Source: a virus. Taken from it: a stretch of DNA of 27,956 bases. The notes under the pieces were generated by a model. It was not told the origin of the DNA, searched no databases, and saw only the letters and a list, made by a program, of their open reading frames with translations. The translations under genes and the position numbers were made by a program. The DNA lies in IMG/VR virus record IMGVR_UViG_3300035698_024714, positions 1 through 27,956 of that record, one strand, 5' to 3'. Shown one piece after another: positions 1 to 5,468 of this stretch; position 1 is the first letter of the stretch; each line of letters starts with the position of its first letter.

Positions 1-140
1 AAGTTGGAGATGTTATTCAAACATGTTTTGATTGGGAGAAAAAAGTAATTGAAGCATACGATAGTAGAGAAAAAAAAGAAGCAAACTTAGATATTATTAA
101 CGAATTCTTATTAAAAGTAAGAAAAGAATATTGGAAATAA
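1..140 (+). CDS. C-terminal end of an unrecognised protein (partial)
   Basis: An open frame enters from the left edge (first full codon at base 3) and ends at TAA 138-140, giving about 45 residues that end in KVRKEYWK. The visible part is charged and probably helical, with no motif I recognise. It lies just upstream of a small DNA-binding protein and a cytosine-5 methyltransferase, so a restriction or modification partner is possible, but nothing in the visible residues shows this. The start lies outside the window. Confidence 0.6.
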   Translation, partial: VGDVIQTCFDWEKKVIEAYDSREKKEANLDIINEFLLKVRKEYWK

Positions 141-167
141 TTATGAAAATTAGATATGCAAATAAAA

Positions 168-290
168 ATGCTTAAAGTTGCTTATCTTACAGTGTATCGA
201 TGGATACAAGCAAAAAAATTACCAGCAATTAAAGCTGGGAAACAATATAGGGTAAAGAAACAGGACTTAGATGCTTTCACAAAAAACTAA
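168..290 (+). CDS. Small helix-turn-helix (excisionase/MerR-like) DNA-binding protein, possibly frameshifted
   Basis: This 40-residue ORF contains the segment TVYRWIQAKKLPAIKAG followed by YRVKKQDLDAF, the recognition helix and wing of the helix-turn-helix family used by excisionases and small phage regulators. Family members normally have about 10 more residues before this point, including the first helix. An ATG at 143 opens a different frame (MKIRYANK) that would join this one if a single A were removed from the A5 run at 164-168. The joined reading gives ANK-MLKV, which fits the family better. Either the gene is short, or it carries a frameshift (real or a sequencing error). Its end overlaps the methyltransferase start by 20 bases. 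It may regulate that gene or act in excision; both are inference. Confidence 0.6.
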   Translation: MLKVAYLTVYRWIQAKKLPAIKAGKQYRVKKQDLDAFTKN

Positions 291-1320
291 TATGCAAAAA
301 AAACTAGATTTTAATAAAGACAAAAAAGAAGAGAAGAAAAAGCAAGCAAGCTTTCATTTCATAGACTTATTTTCTGGCATCGGAGGGATAAGACTTGGCT
401 TTGAAAAAGCAGGTGGTTATTGTGTTTATTCATCAGAAATTGAGCCAGAATGTGTAAAAACATATGAGGTAAACTTTGATGAAACACCTGATGGCGATAT
501 TACAGAGGTTAATTATGATTCAATACCAAATCATAATGTTATTTGCGGAGGATTTCCTTGTCAACCATTTTCAATTAGCGGAAAAATGAAAGGCTTCGAA
601 GATACAAGAGGAACTCTCTTTTTTAGCATACTTGAAATTATAAAAACAAAGAAACCAGAAGTGGTATTTTTAGAAAATGTCAAACAATTGAAATATCACG
701 ACAAAGGAAATACCTTAAAAGTAATAATAAAATCCTTAGAAGATGAGGGTTATATTGTATCTTGGAAAGTTCTTAACGCACTCAATTTTGGAGTTGCTCA
801 AAATAGAGAAAGAATTATTATTGTCGGCTCCAAGACAAAGAAGTTTGATTTTGAAAAAGTTAAGCTTAAAGAACATAAAATATTAAAGGATATTCTTGAT
901 AAAGAAGGTGATTTTGAATACCTTGATGAAAGTGAATACACAATCATTCCTAAAATCCTATGGAAAAAACAAAAAAGTGGTTTAATTTTTTGTGGTCATC
1001 GCAACAAATCTATTAGAAAAGCAGGAGTTAGACCAAATACAGAACATCTTTCGAGGGTTCACAAACAACCAAATAGGATTTACCACATTGATGGAACACA
1101 CCCAACGCTTCCATCCCAAGAAACTTCTGGAAGATTTTGGATTTATGATGGAAAAACAGTTAGAAAATTAACAATTGACGAATGTTTTCGACTAATGGGT
1201 TTTCCAAATAACTTCAAAAGAGTTAGCACTAATGGTCATCTTTACAAACAAATAGGAAATTCTGTTTGCGTGCCGATGATGGAACAACTAGCAGTATCAG
1301 TTAAAAAACAATTATTATAG
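271..1320 (+). CDS. DNA (cytosine-5) methyltransferase
   Basis: This enzyme transfers a methyl group from SAM to carbon 5 of cytosine in DNA. The 349 residues carry the family motifs in order: motif I DLFSGIGG (about 32-39), motif IV GGFPCQPFS with catalytic Cys97, motif VI ENV (135-137), motif VIII QNRER (177-181), a target-recognition region in about 190-270, and a C-terminal GNSV motif X. Length is usual for a phage or type II enzyme. The start at 271 has AGGA five bases upstream and overlaps the HTH gene; the ATG at 292 is an alternative. No restriction enzyme is visible, so an orphan methyltransferase shielding phage DNA from host restriction is likely, but the partial upstream gene leaves an R-M pair open. 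The recognition sequence cannot be read from the protein. Confidence 0.93.
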   Translation: MLSQKTNMQKKLDFNKDKKEEKKKQASFHFIDLFSGIGGIRLGFEKAGGYCVYSSEIEPECVKTYEVNFDETPDGDITEVNYDSIPNHNVICGGFPCQPFSISGKMKGFEDTRGTLFFSILEIIKTKKPEVVFLENVKQLKYHDKGNTLKVIIKSLEDEGYIVSWKVLNALNFGVAQNRERIIIVGSKTKKFDFEKVKLKEHKILKDILDKEGDFEYLDESEYTIIPKILWKKQKSGLIFCGHRNKSIRKAGVRPNTEHLSRVHKQPNRIYHIDGTHPTLPSQETSGRFWIYDGKTVRKLTIDECFRLMGFPNNFKRVSTNGHLYKQIGNSVCVPMMEQLAVSVKKQLL

Positions 1321-1327
1321 AAAAAAT

Positions 1328-2302
1328 ATGACAGAACTACACCAATCAGAACTAGAACAGATATACGAACAAGCTACGGCGTTACTAAAAGAAAATAAAA
1401 ATGATAAAAAATGGATAATGAAAAAACTATATATGACTCTAGGTCTACCAGCTTCTGGAAAAAGTACATGGGCTAAAGAGATGCAAATTAAAGATCCCAA
1501 CATAGTTAGGGTTAATAAAGATGATCTAAGGGCTATGCTCCATAATGGCAAACACACAAGGGGTAATGAAAAACAAGTGCTGAGAATGCGTGATCAAATA
1601 ATTGTTGATAGCTTAAAATTGGGCAAAGATGTTATTGTTGATGATACAAACTTTCACCCTCCACACGAAGTTAAATTAAAAGAACTTGCGGTAAAACATA
1701 ATGCGAAATTTAAAATAATAGATTTTACTGATATCCCACTAAATAAATGTATTGAAAATGATTTAAAAAGACCAAAATCAGTCGGTGCTAAAATAATTAA
1801 AGAAATGCACAAAAAATACATAAAAGGTGAAGTAGAAAGAGGCAACCCATTAAATCCTCTAGTGTTTGATAAAGATTTGCCATACTGTTTTATTGTGGAT
1901 CTTGATGGAACTTTAGCTCACATTCATGACAGAAGCCCCTTTGATGGAAAGTCATGTGCTTCAGATTTACCAAATAGTAGTGTAATACAGCTTGTTAATC
2001 ATCTTTATGAAGAAGATGGATCTGGGTATAGAGTAATATTATTTTCAGGAAGAAATGGTGAGTCGGAGCCAGAAACAATAGAGTGGCTTAAAAAAAACAA
2101 GATAAAATACCACGAACTACATATGAGAAAACCAGGAGATATGAGGAAAGACTTAGTTGTTAAAAAAGAAATGCTCGACACATTTATAAAAGACAAATAT
2201 AATGTTGTTGGTGTAATAGATGATAGAAAACAAGTAAAGAGAATGTGGGTTGAAAACGGATTGACAGTTTTTGATGTTAATCAAAATGATGTTGAATTTT
2301 AA
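1328..2302 (+). CDS. pseT: Polynucleotide 5'-kinase / 3'-phosphatase (T4 Pnkp-like)
   Basis: This is a two-domain RNA/DNA end-healing enzyme. The N-terminal kinase has P-loop GLPASGKST (39-47) and NKDDLR (63-68), matching the NRDD..R active-site segment of T4 Pnkp. The C-terminal HAD phosphatase has DLDGT (191-195), an LFSGR motif near 237-241 and DDRKQVKRMW near the end. Domain order and length match T4 Pnkp (301 residues), plus about 30 extra N-terminal residues; ATG 1418 (residue 31) would give a T4-like start. In T4 this enzyme repairs tRNAs cut by host anticodon nucleases, together with an RNA ligase. No ligase is seen in the window. The gene directly precedes an island of tRNAs, tRNA-like RNAs and a tmRNA, which supports a tRNA-repair role. 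Confidence 0.93.
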   Translation: MTELHQSELEQIYEQATALLKENKNDKKWIMKKLYMTLGLPASGKSTWAKEMQIKDPNIVRVNKDDLRAMLHNGKHTRGNEKQVLRMRDQIIVDSLKLGKDVIVDDTNFHPPHEVKLKELAVKHNAKFKIIDFTDIPLNKCIENDLKRPKSVGAKIIKEMHKKYIKGEVERGNPLNPLVFDKDLPYCFIVDLDGTLAHIHDRSPFDGKSCASDLPNSSVIQLVNHLYEEDGSGYRVILFSGRNGESEPETIEWLKKNKIKYHELHMRKPGDMRKDLVVKKEMLDTFIKDKYNVVGVIDDRKQVKRMWVENGLTVFDVNQNDVEF

Positions 2303-2310
2303 ACTAATTA

Positions 2311-2339
2311 TTGACAAATATTAGTTTATAGAATAAAAT
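2311..2339 (+). promoter_or_regulatory. Strong sigma70-type promoter
   Basis: TTGACA (2311-2316) and TAAAAT (2334-2339) are separated by 17 bases, close to the bacterial consensus. It lies 8 bases after the Pnkp stop and faces the Arg-rich mini-ORF and the two tRNA-like genes, so it probably drives the RNA island. Confidence 0.7.
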
Positions 2340-2373
2340 GCATGTATCGTCAAATTAGTGTTAGGCTATTAAA

Positions 2374-2463
2374 ATGCCGTACTCTAAAGCATGGGCTTTG
2401 AAGGTTCAGTATGATGCTGTAAAACGCTTACGAAGTTATACTCGTCGTCGTCGTCGTCGCTGA
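2374..2463 (+). CDS. Possible 29-residue Arg-rich peptide
   Basis: An ORF from ATG 2374 to TGA 2461-2463 encodes a peptide whose last six residues are all arginine, written CGT five times and then CGC. Arg elsewhere in the window is nearly always AGA, so this segment has foreign codon use. The first residues read MPYSKAWALK. There is only a weak AGG about 10 bases upstream of the ATG. A strong promoter sits just before it. It could be a small basic nucleic-acid-binding peptide, or it may be untranslated: the same bases form short hairpins (AAAGC/GCTTT around 2387-2400) and could belong to a leader or noncoding RNA. I do not recognise a family. Confidence 0.3.
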   Translation: MPYSKAWALKVQYDAVKRLRSYTRRRRRR

Positions 2464-2572
2464 TTTTATATCTTTGTCGTAACCCTTGGAGAAATCTGGG
2501 GGTTTTCTGTAAATTAAAAAAAGGAATATATGAAAGATGGAACACAAGCAGGTATTTAATAGAATATTAAAT

Positions 2573-2748
2573 GAGAGAGTGGCGGAAGTAGTAGACGCAA
2601 GAATGACTAGAGGAAACATGAAAACTCATAAAACCATGTCATTAGAGTAGTTATCTAATTATGCAAGGTGGAGGCAACTGTAAAATCAGAAGGTGAGAGC
2701 CAATATAATAGGCGTTGAAATGCGATCAGGGAATCCTTGCCTCTCTCA
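2573..2748 (+). tRNA. Aberrant tRNA-Leu-like gene with insertions in the anticodon and T arms
   Basis: The 5' part is a near-perfect tRNA-Leu start: acceptor GAGAGAG (2573-2579), then TG and a leucine-type D arm ending in GTAGACGC (2591-2598). The matching acceptor strand CTCTCTC (2741-2747) with discriminator A lies 162 bases downstream. AATGAC (2602-2607) can pair with GTCATT (2638-2643) as an anticodon stem, but the loop is 30 bases, not 7. AGA/TCT (2644-2654) could be the variable arm. GCAAGG (2663-2668) pairs with CCTTGC (2735-2740) as a T stem enclosing 66 bases instead of 7, with no TTCRAAT loop. No anticodon can be assigned. It may be an intron-bearing, degenerate or repurposed tRNA; the insertions are far too short for group I introns. 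Confidence 0.55.
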
Positions 2749-2765
2749 TTTAGTGTTTTATATAA

Positions 2766-2860
2766 GGTTGGGTAGCTCAATGGATAGAGCGCTTGCAGAT
2801 ATCACCCATTAAGCTGATGGGGGCGACAAGAGGCTATTGGTTCAAATCCAATCCCATCCT
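2766..2860 (+). tRNA. tRNA-like gene with an enlarged anticodon arm
   Basis: Most tRNA parts are clear: acceptor GGTTGGG (2766-2772) against CCCATCC (2853-2859, one mismatch), a normal D arm GCTC-AATGGATA-GAGC of the type common in tRNA-Arg, and a perfect T arm ATTGG-TTCAAAT-CCAAT (2836-2852). Between D and T arms, CTTG and CAAG pair as the base of the anticodon stem, but they enclose about 31 bases. Inside is a second stem CCCAT/ATGGG with a seven-base loop TAAGCTG. This is some 22 bases more than normal, and no loop has the usual U33 plus anticodon arrangement. CCA is not encoded. Amino acid identity is unassignable. It sits 17 bases after the other aberrant tRNA-like gene and may share its promoter. 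Confidence 0.6.
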
Positions 2861-3001
2861 CACTTGTTTATGGTTTTAATCTACACAGATTCGTGTAGTT
2901 TAGAATTTGCCACTTGCTTTATTAAATACAAATGTCATAATAGATATATCTTAAGAGGATGGTTTATAAAGAATCTTCGTCTTAAGTCTATAGCAGATGA
3001 A

Positions 3002-3030
3002 TTGCAATAACGACCTCCATCTGTTATAAT
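3002..3030 (+). promoter_or_regulatory. Promoter with extended -10
   Basis: TTGCAA (3002-3007), 17 bases, then TATAAT (3025-3030) preceded by TGT, which gives an extended -10. Predicted transcription start is near 3037, about 45 bases before a strong terminator, so this promoter appears to serve a small RNA. Confidence 0.65.
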
Positions 3031-3036
3031 AAATAA

Positions 3037-3109
3037 ATTCAAGTTAAGTAATTGATTTGAATTTTACCCCTTTCGAACTAGACCCTGATTAATTTCGGGG
3101 TCTTTTTTT
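3037..3109 (+). ncRNA. Candidate small RNA (about 73 bases)
   Basis: A promoter with extended -10 ends at 3030 and an intrinsic terminator ends at 3109, with no ORF between. The predicted transcript has two hairpins: AAATTCAA (3035-3042) with TTGAATTT (3057-3064), then the terminator stem AGACCC/GGGTCT. The unpaired linker contains a C-rich stretch (TACCCCTTTCGAAC). Layout is that of a free-standing bacterial small RNA. The target and function are unknown. It could also be a short leader transcript that sometimes reads through into the genes at 3175 onward. Confidence 0.5.
3080..3109 (+). terminator. Intrinsic terminator
   Basis: AGACCC and GGGTCT flank a short loop and are followed directly by a run of seven T (3103-3109), a classic rho-independent terminator. 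It separates the RNA island from the promoter at 3123. Confidence 0.85.
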
Positions 3110-3122
3110 ATATACCACATTC

Positions 3123-3131
3123 TGATATAAT
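3123..3131 (+). promoter_or_regulatory. Extended -10 promoter for the 3175-3906 genes
   Basis: TGATATAAT is a perfect extended -10 element; the -35 region is only T-rich. The core TCTGATATAATA is repeated almost exactly at 26447-26457, and with T for A at 3021 and 5170. It probably drives the three overlapping small genes and perhaps tRNA-Ser and tRNA-Cys. Confidence 0.6.
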
Positions 3132-3174
3132 AGATACATATATAAATTATGATGTTATTAAGTAGTGGAATTTT

Positions 3175-3360
3175 ATGCAATTTATAAAAGAACATGTACC
3201 AGATAAAAGAAGACATAATGGCTTGAGACCAGTTGAGGTGAGGAGTAATTTTTTCTTTTACTTTTTATGGAAAATAACTTCTGTTTTTAAAAATATGTTT
3301 TCAATAATGAAAATGAATATAGAAAAGACATTTATAGAAGTAGAACAAAAGGAAGATTAA
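3175..3360 (+). CDS. Hypothetical small protein
   Basis: A 61-residue ORF, basic at the N-terminus, with an aromatic hydrophobic stretch (FFFYFLW, about 26-32) and an acidic end. The stretch is short for a confident membrane helix. There is no good ribosome binding site (GTGGA upstream). Support for reality comes from the promoter about 45 bases upstream and a TAATG overlap with the following gene, typical of coupled phage genes. I recognise no family. Confidence 0.5.
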   Translation: MQFIKEHVPDKRRHNGLRPVEVRSNFFFYFLWKITSVFKNMFSIMKMNIEKTFIEVEQKED

Positions 3361-3602
3361 TGAATATAGTAGAGATAGATGGGCACAAAATAAACCTAGA
3401 TGTAATGATTGGAATACCATTTCATACAGAGAGAATTAATACTCCAGAAGGCGGAGAACAAGACATAATCGTTTTTAGTAAGGTGGAAACATTACCAGAA
3501 GATTATAGCGATGCAGATGTTGGTAAAGCTAAGGCTAAGGCTCTTATAGAAATATATAAAATATTAAAAATGACCTTTGTGGAGGATAAAAATGAGAACT
3601 GA
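3360..3602 (+). CDS. Hypothetical small acidic protein
   Basis: 80 residues with no family I recognise. The N-terminal half looks beta-rich (VEIDGHKINLDVMIGIP) and the C-terminal half is a probable helix rich in Ala and Lys. The ATG overlaps the stop of the previous ORF by one base, and its own end overlaps the next gene by 11 bases, so it sits in a tight three-gene operon with a DUF1599-like protein. Confidence 0.65.
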   Translation: MNIVEIDGHKINLDVMIGIPFHTERINTPEGGEQDIIVFSKVETLPEDYSDADVGKAKAKALIEIYKILKMTFVEDKNEN

Positions 3603-3906
3603 ACCTAAAAATTTTGAAGAAGCTGTTGAAATAATAATGAAAGAATCAACTGGGATGCTTGTTAAAAAAGGAAAAGACTACGGAAGAGACAATATAAACA
3701 TATTTGGTCTTCAAGGAGTAGTTGTAAGACTATCAGATAAAATAATGAGATTAAAACAATTCTTATTTGGAAATCACACATATAGCTATGAAAGTCTCGA
3801 TGATACAATCGATGATACCATTGGCTATGCAATATTGGCAAAAATGCAAAGTTTAAAGACAGCGGACGGCGATGTATGGTATAATTTACCATTCAGGAAG
3901 GACTAA
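3592..3906 (+). CDS. DUF1599-like protein (nucleotide modification associated domain 1)
   Basis: About 104 residues. The core KKGKDYG, FGLQGVVVRLSDKIMRLK and then ESLDDTIDDTIGYAIL follows the DUF1599 pattern (KxxDYG, GxxxRxxDKxxRL, ESxxDTxxDxxxYA), a small helical domain named for its link to phage nucleotide modification. Biochemical activity is not established; the acidic residues resemble MazG-type metal-binding nucleotide hydrolases, which is inference. The start at ATG 3592 is chosen because GGAGG lies 8 bases upstream; a TTG at 3577 would add five residues. The last 11 bases, including the TAA, are also the first bases of tRNA-Ser. Confidence 0.7.
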   Translation: MRTEPKNFEEAVEIIMKESTGMLVKKGKDYGRDNINIFGLQGVVVRLSDKIMRLKQFLFGNHTYSYESLDDTIDDTIGYAILAKMQSLKTADGDVWYNLPFRKD

Positions 3907-3979
3907 GCATTGGTGAGCTCAGCAGTCTTGAAAACTGTGACTTTATGTCGTAGGGGTTCAAATCCCCTTCCTTCCGCCA
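3896..3979 (+). tRNA. tRNA-Ser(UGA)
   Basis: Acceptor GGAAGGA pairs with TCCTTCC (3969-3975), discriminator G, and CCA is encoded (3977-3979). Anticodon stem GCAGT/ACTGT holds loop CTTGAAA with anticodon TGA. The long variable arm has stem GAC/GTC, as expected for serine. The T arm is AGGGG-TTCAAAT-CCCCT. It reads UCA, a frequent codon in this AT-rich genome. The 5' end lies inside the preceding gene. Confidence 0.95.
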
Positions 3980-3983
3980 CCAC

Positions 3984-4055
3984 GCATCAGTGGTAGATTG
4001 GATATACAACTGCCTGCAAAGCAGTTATATGCGAGTTCGATTCTCGCCTGATGCT
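3984..4055 (+). tRNA. tRNA-Cys(GCA)
   Basis: Acceptor GCATCAG/CTGATGC, anticodon arm ACTGC-CTGCAAA-GCAGT with anticodon GCA, T arm GCGAG-TTCGATT-CTCGC, and discriminator U, the cysteine identity base. CCA is not encoded. It starts four bases after tRNA-Ser, so the two are likely one transcript. Confidence 0.95.
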
Positions 4056-4109
4056 CAATGATAATCAAGGTTTATACCATTCTTTTTTACTAAAGAAGAT
4101 TATCTTAAT

Positions 4110-4433
4110 GGGGATGTACTGATTTGATTTAGTAGCACATTAATATCTGCATGTAGTATGATTCCGCTTTATGGATCAAAAAAACATAAATGCAAAATTT
4201 ATTGAAAAAACAAGAAGCTTAATTGCTTCAGTAAAGAACAAAATCGTTTCAGCAGCTGGCGAGTTCTTTGCTCCAAACACAGCTACTTACGCCTTTTCCT
4301 AAGCGTTAATTAGGAAAAACTTCTCCTACGAAGTAAAACATAGGTGATCGCAGGAAATGATTCGTCATTCTTAAAACATGTAGACGGTATTAATTTGAAA
4401 CTAAAGACGCGACCTCAATAGTCGCCATCTCCA
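4110..4433 (+). ncRNA. ssrA: Transfer-messenger RNA (tmRNA) with its own tag
   Basis: tmRNA rescues stalled ribosomes and adds a degradation tag. The ends form a tRNA-like domain: GGGGATG (4110-4116) pairs with CATCTCC (4426-4432), and GCGAC-CTCAATA-GTCGC (4409-4425) is the T arm. Inside, a frame opens at a likely resume codon GCA (4192) after ATAAAT and stops at TAA 4300-4302. The 36-residue tag begins AKFIEK and ends NTATYAFS, like the small hydrophobic ends (YAFA, YALAA) of known tags. The stop codon lies in a hairpin TTTTCCTAA/TTAGGAAAA, the usual place for tmRNA helix 5. A tag of 36 is long, and the resume codon could lie further in. Pseudoknots were not verified. CCA is not encoded. An inverted repeat GATAATC/GATTATC (4060-4066, 4098-4104) precedes it. 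Confidence 0.88.
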
Positions 4434-4471
4434 CAACTTGCAATATATATTATTTAATTATTAAAAAAAAT

Positions 4472-4702
4472 ATGAAATATAAAATAAAAGACATATTATC
4501 AAGAGGAAACCATCCCCATAACTTAAGGGAAGTTGTTGATATTAAAGATAACTATTACATATTAAAGGTTCTTTCTGAAACAAAAAAAGAGAGAGAATTT
4601 GCAGTAATGGATGACAAATCTTTAATGGTAAATGGTTTTGCTATTACCAGTGTTGAGGACGGAGAACTGGTGGAAGAGAAGCAAGAGAAAATGCCTCTAT
4701 AG
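4472..4702 (+). CDS. Hypothetical protein ending inside tRNA-Thr
   Basis: 76 residues with a likely small beta-rich fold (KYKIKDILSRGNH, then YYILKVLSETK) and an acidic C-terminus. No family recognised. The start follows an A-rich leader with no clear ribosome binding site. The final codons CCTCTATAG form the start of tRNA-Thr, so its stop codon is made by the acceptor stem of the tRNA. It lies between the tmRNA and a tRNA. Confidence 0.6.
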   Translation: MKYKIKDILSRGNHPHNLREVVDIKDNYYILKVLSETKKEREFAVMDDKSLMVNGFAITSVEDGELVEEKQEKMPL

Positions 4703-4765
4703 CTCAGTCGGTAGAGCACCTCACTTGTAATGAGGTTGTCAGAGGTTCGAATCCTCTTAGAGGCT
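4693..4765 (+). tRNA. tRNA-Thr(UGU)
   Basis: Full cloverleaf: acceptor GCCTCTA/TAGAGGC, D arm GCTC-AGTCGGTA-GAGC, anticodon arm CCTCA-CTTGTAA-TGAGG with anticodon TGT, T arm AGAGG-TTCGAAT-CCTCT, discriminator U. CCA is not encoded. It reads ACA, a favoured threonine codon here. Its first ten bases are shared with the upstream gene, and the next gene starts five bases after its end. Confidence 0.96.
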
Positions 4766-4770
4766 CAAAT

Positions 4771-5169
4771 ATGAATATATTAAAAAAACTCAAAAACATT
4801 TTTAAAAAGAGTGAAACCAAGGTTGAACAAGAGGCGTACGAAGATTCTTTTTTTAGGGAAAATGTAGTTAAAAATAAGATAATGTTTATATCAAAAGAAA
4901 AAACATTAAAAGACTACTTTATTTACTCATATATTGCAAATAAAAACAAAATACCGTTTGAAAAGGTTCTTTTTGAAGAAGATTCTTATATAAATGTATA
5001 TATAGACCTACACAGACAGGGTTCAATCACAACAAGTGATGGAGAACCACCAAAGTATCCATTCGTCAATGGAAAGCAGTCACTTCAATCAATTAAAGAG
5101 CCCTATTCTGGAAAACATTTGCGTGTATTTGTTATTAAAAAAAATAATGAAAACACTATAGTTAATTAA
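4771..5169 (+). CDS. Hypothetical protein
   Basis: 132 residues starting with a strongly basic helix-like segment (MNILKKLKNIFKKSETK), followed by a mixed domain with EEDSYINVYIDLHR and a YPFVNGKQSLQSIKEPYSG segment. No family recognised. It begins five bases after tRNA-Thr with no Shine-Dalgarno sequence, so translation probably depends on tRNA processing or a structured leader. A promoter for the next gene overlaps its last codons. Confidence 0.65.
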   Translation: MNILKKLKNIFKKSETKVEQEAYEDSFFRENVVKNKIMFISKEKTLKDYFIYSYIANKNKIPFEKVLFEEDSYINVYIDLHRQGSITTSDGEPPKYPFVNGKQSLQSIKEPYSGKHLRVFVIKKNNENTIVN

Positions 5170-5180
5170 TCTGTTATAAT
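5170..5180 (+). promoter_or_regulatory. Extended -10 promoter
   Basis: TCTGTTATAAT: TG one base ahead of TATAAT (5175-5180), no convincing -35. Predicted start near 5187 leaves a leader of only about 9 bases before ATG 5196, with no Shine-Dalgarno sequence. Confidence 0.55.
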
Positions 5181-5195
5181 ATAGACAGTATTTAT

Positions 5196-5468
5196 ATGAA
5201 AGAAATTATGGAAAAAGTATTTAGAACAAGATCATTACAAACAGCAGCATTTATTTATATACAAGAAGATGTTCAGTTATTAAACTTTGATGAAAGTGAC
5301 CCAAGAAACATTCATTTTGAATTTACTCCAGAAGAAAAAGCAAAAGAGTATGAAAGTGCATACATCATGAACACAATGACTTGTAATCCAAAGAAACTAA
5401 TGGAAGCTTTCAACACTCTTAAAGAAAAAGTTTTTCAAATTAAAAGAGAAAACTCTATTTCTAGATAA
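5196..5468 (+). CDS. DUF5659-like small protein
   Basis: 90 residues. The order FRTRSLQTAAFIYIQ, then LNFDESDPRNIHFEFT, then NTMTCNPKKLMEAFNTLKEKV fits the DUF5659 pattern I know from phage and mobile-element proteins: an N-terminal strand and helix, a central F-x-F strand and a C-terminal helix. The function of that family is unknown. The match is from pattern memory and is moderate. It has its own promoter and an almost leaderless start; ATG 5208 is an alternative start. The minus-strand ORF next to it converges with no spacer. Confidence 0.6.
   Translation: MKEIMEKVFRTRSLQTAAFIYIQEDVQLLNFDESDPRNIHFEFTPEEKAKEYESAYIMNTMTCNPKKLMEAFNTLKEKVFQIKRENSISR

Larger units (their letters stand above)
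2861..3174 (+). other. Noncoding stretch with hairpins, two promoters, a small RNA and a terminator
   Basis: I see no credible gene here. It holds a hairpin CTACAC-AGATTC-GTGTAG at 2881-2898 just after the second tRNA-like gene, which may end or process that transcript. CTTAAGA and TCTTAAG near 2951-2992 can pair. After these come the small RNA unit (3002-3109) and the promoter at 3123-3131 for the next gene block. Confidence 0.5.

Noticed and set aside
2537-2650. A 37-codon ORF overlapping the first tRNA-like gene (begins MEHKQVFN)
   Set aside because: It runs through a near-consensus tRNA-Leu acceptor and D arm, and its only support is a weak AGGA upstream. The RNA explanation is stronger, though a short peptide cannot be excluded.
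2573-2748. Group I self-splicing intron in the tRNA-Leu-like gene
   Set aside because: GACTAGA- and GAGCCAA-like strings occur, but in the wrong order, and the inserted lengths (about 30 and 60 bases) are far below the size of a group I intron.
2573-2748. RNase P RNA (GAGGAAAC and AGCCAATATAATAGG resemble conserved pieces)
   Set aside because: The partner strand for P4 and the rest of the conserved core are missing, and the segment is much too short.
4171-4302. A 43-residue protein starting MDQKNIN
   Set aside because: The frame is the tmRNA tag read from an upstream in-frame ATG. There is no ribosome binding site, and the surrounding sequence folds as tmRNA.
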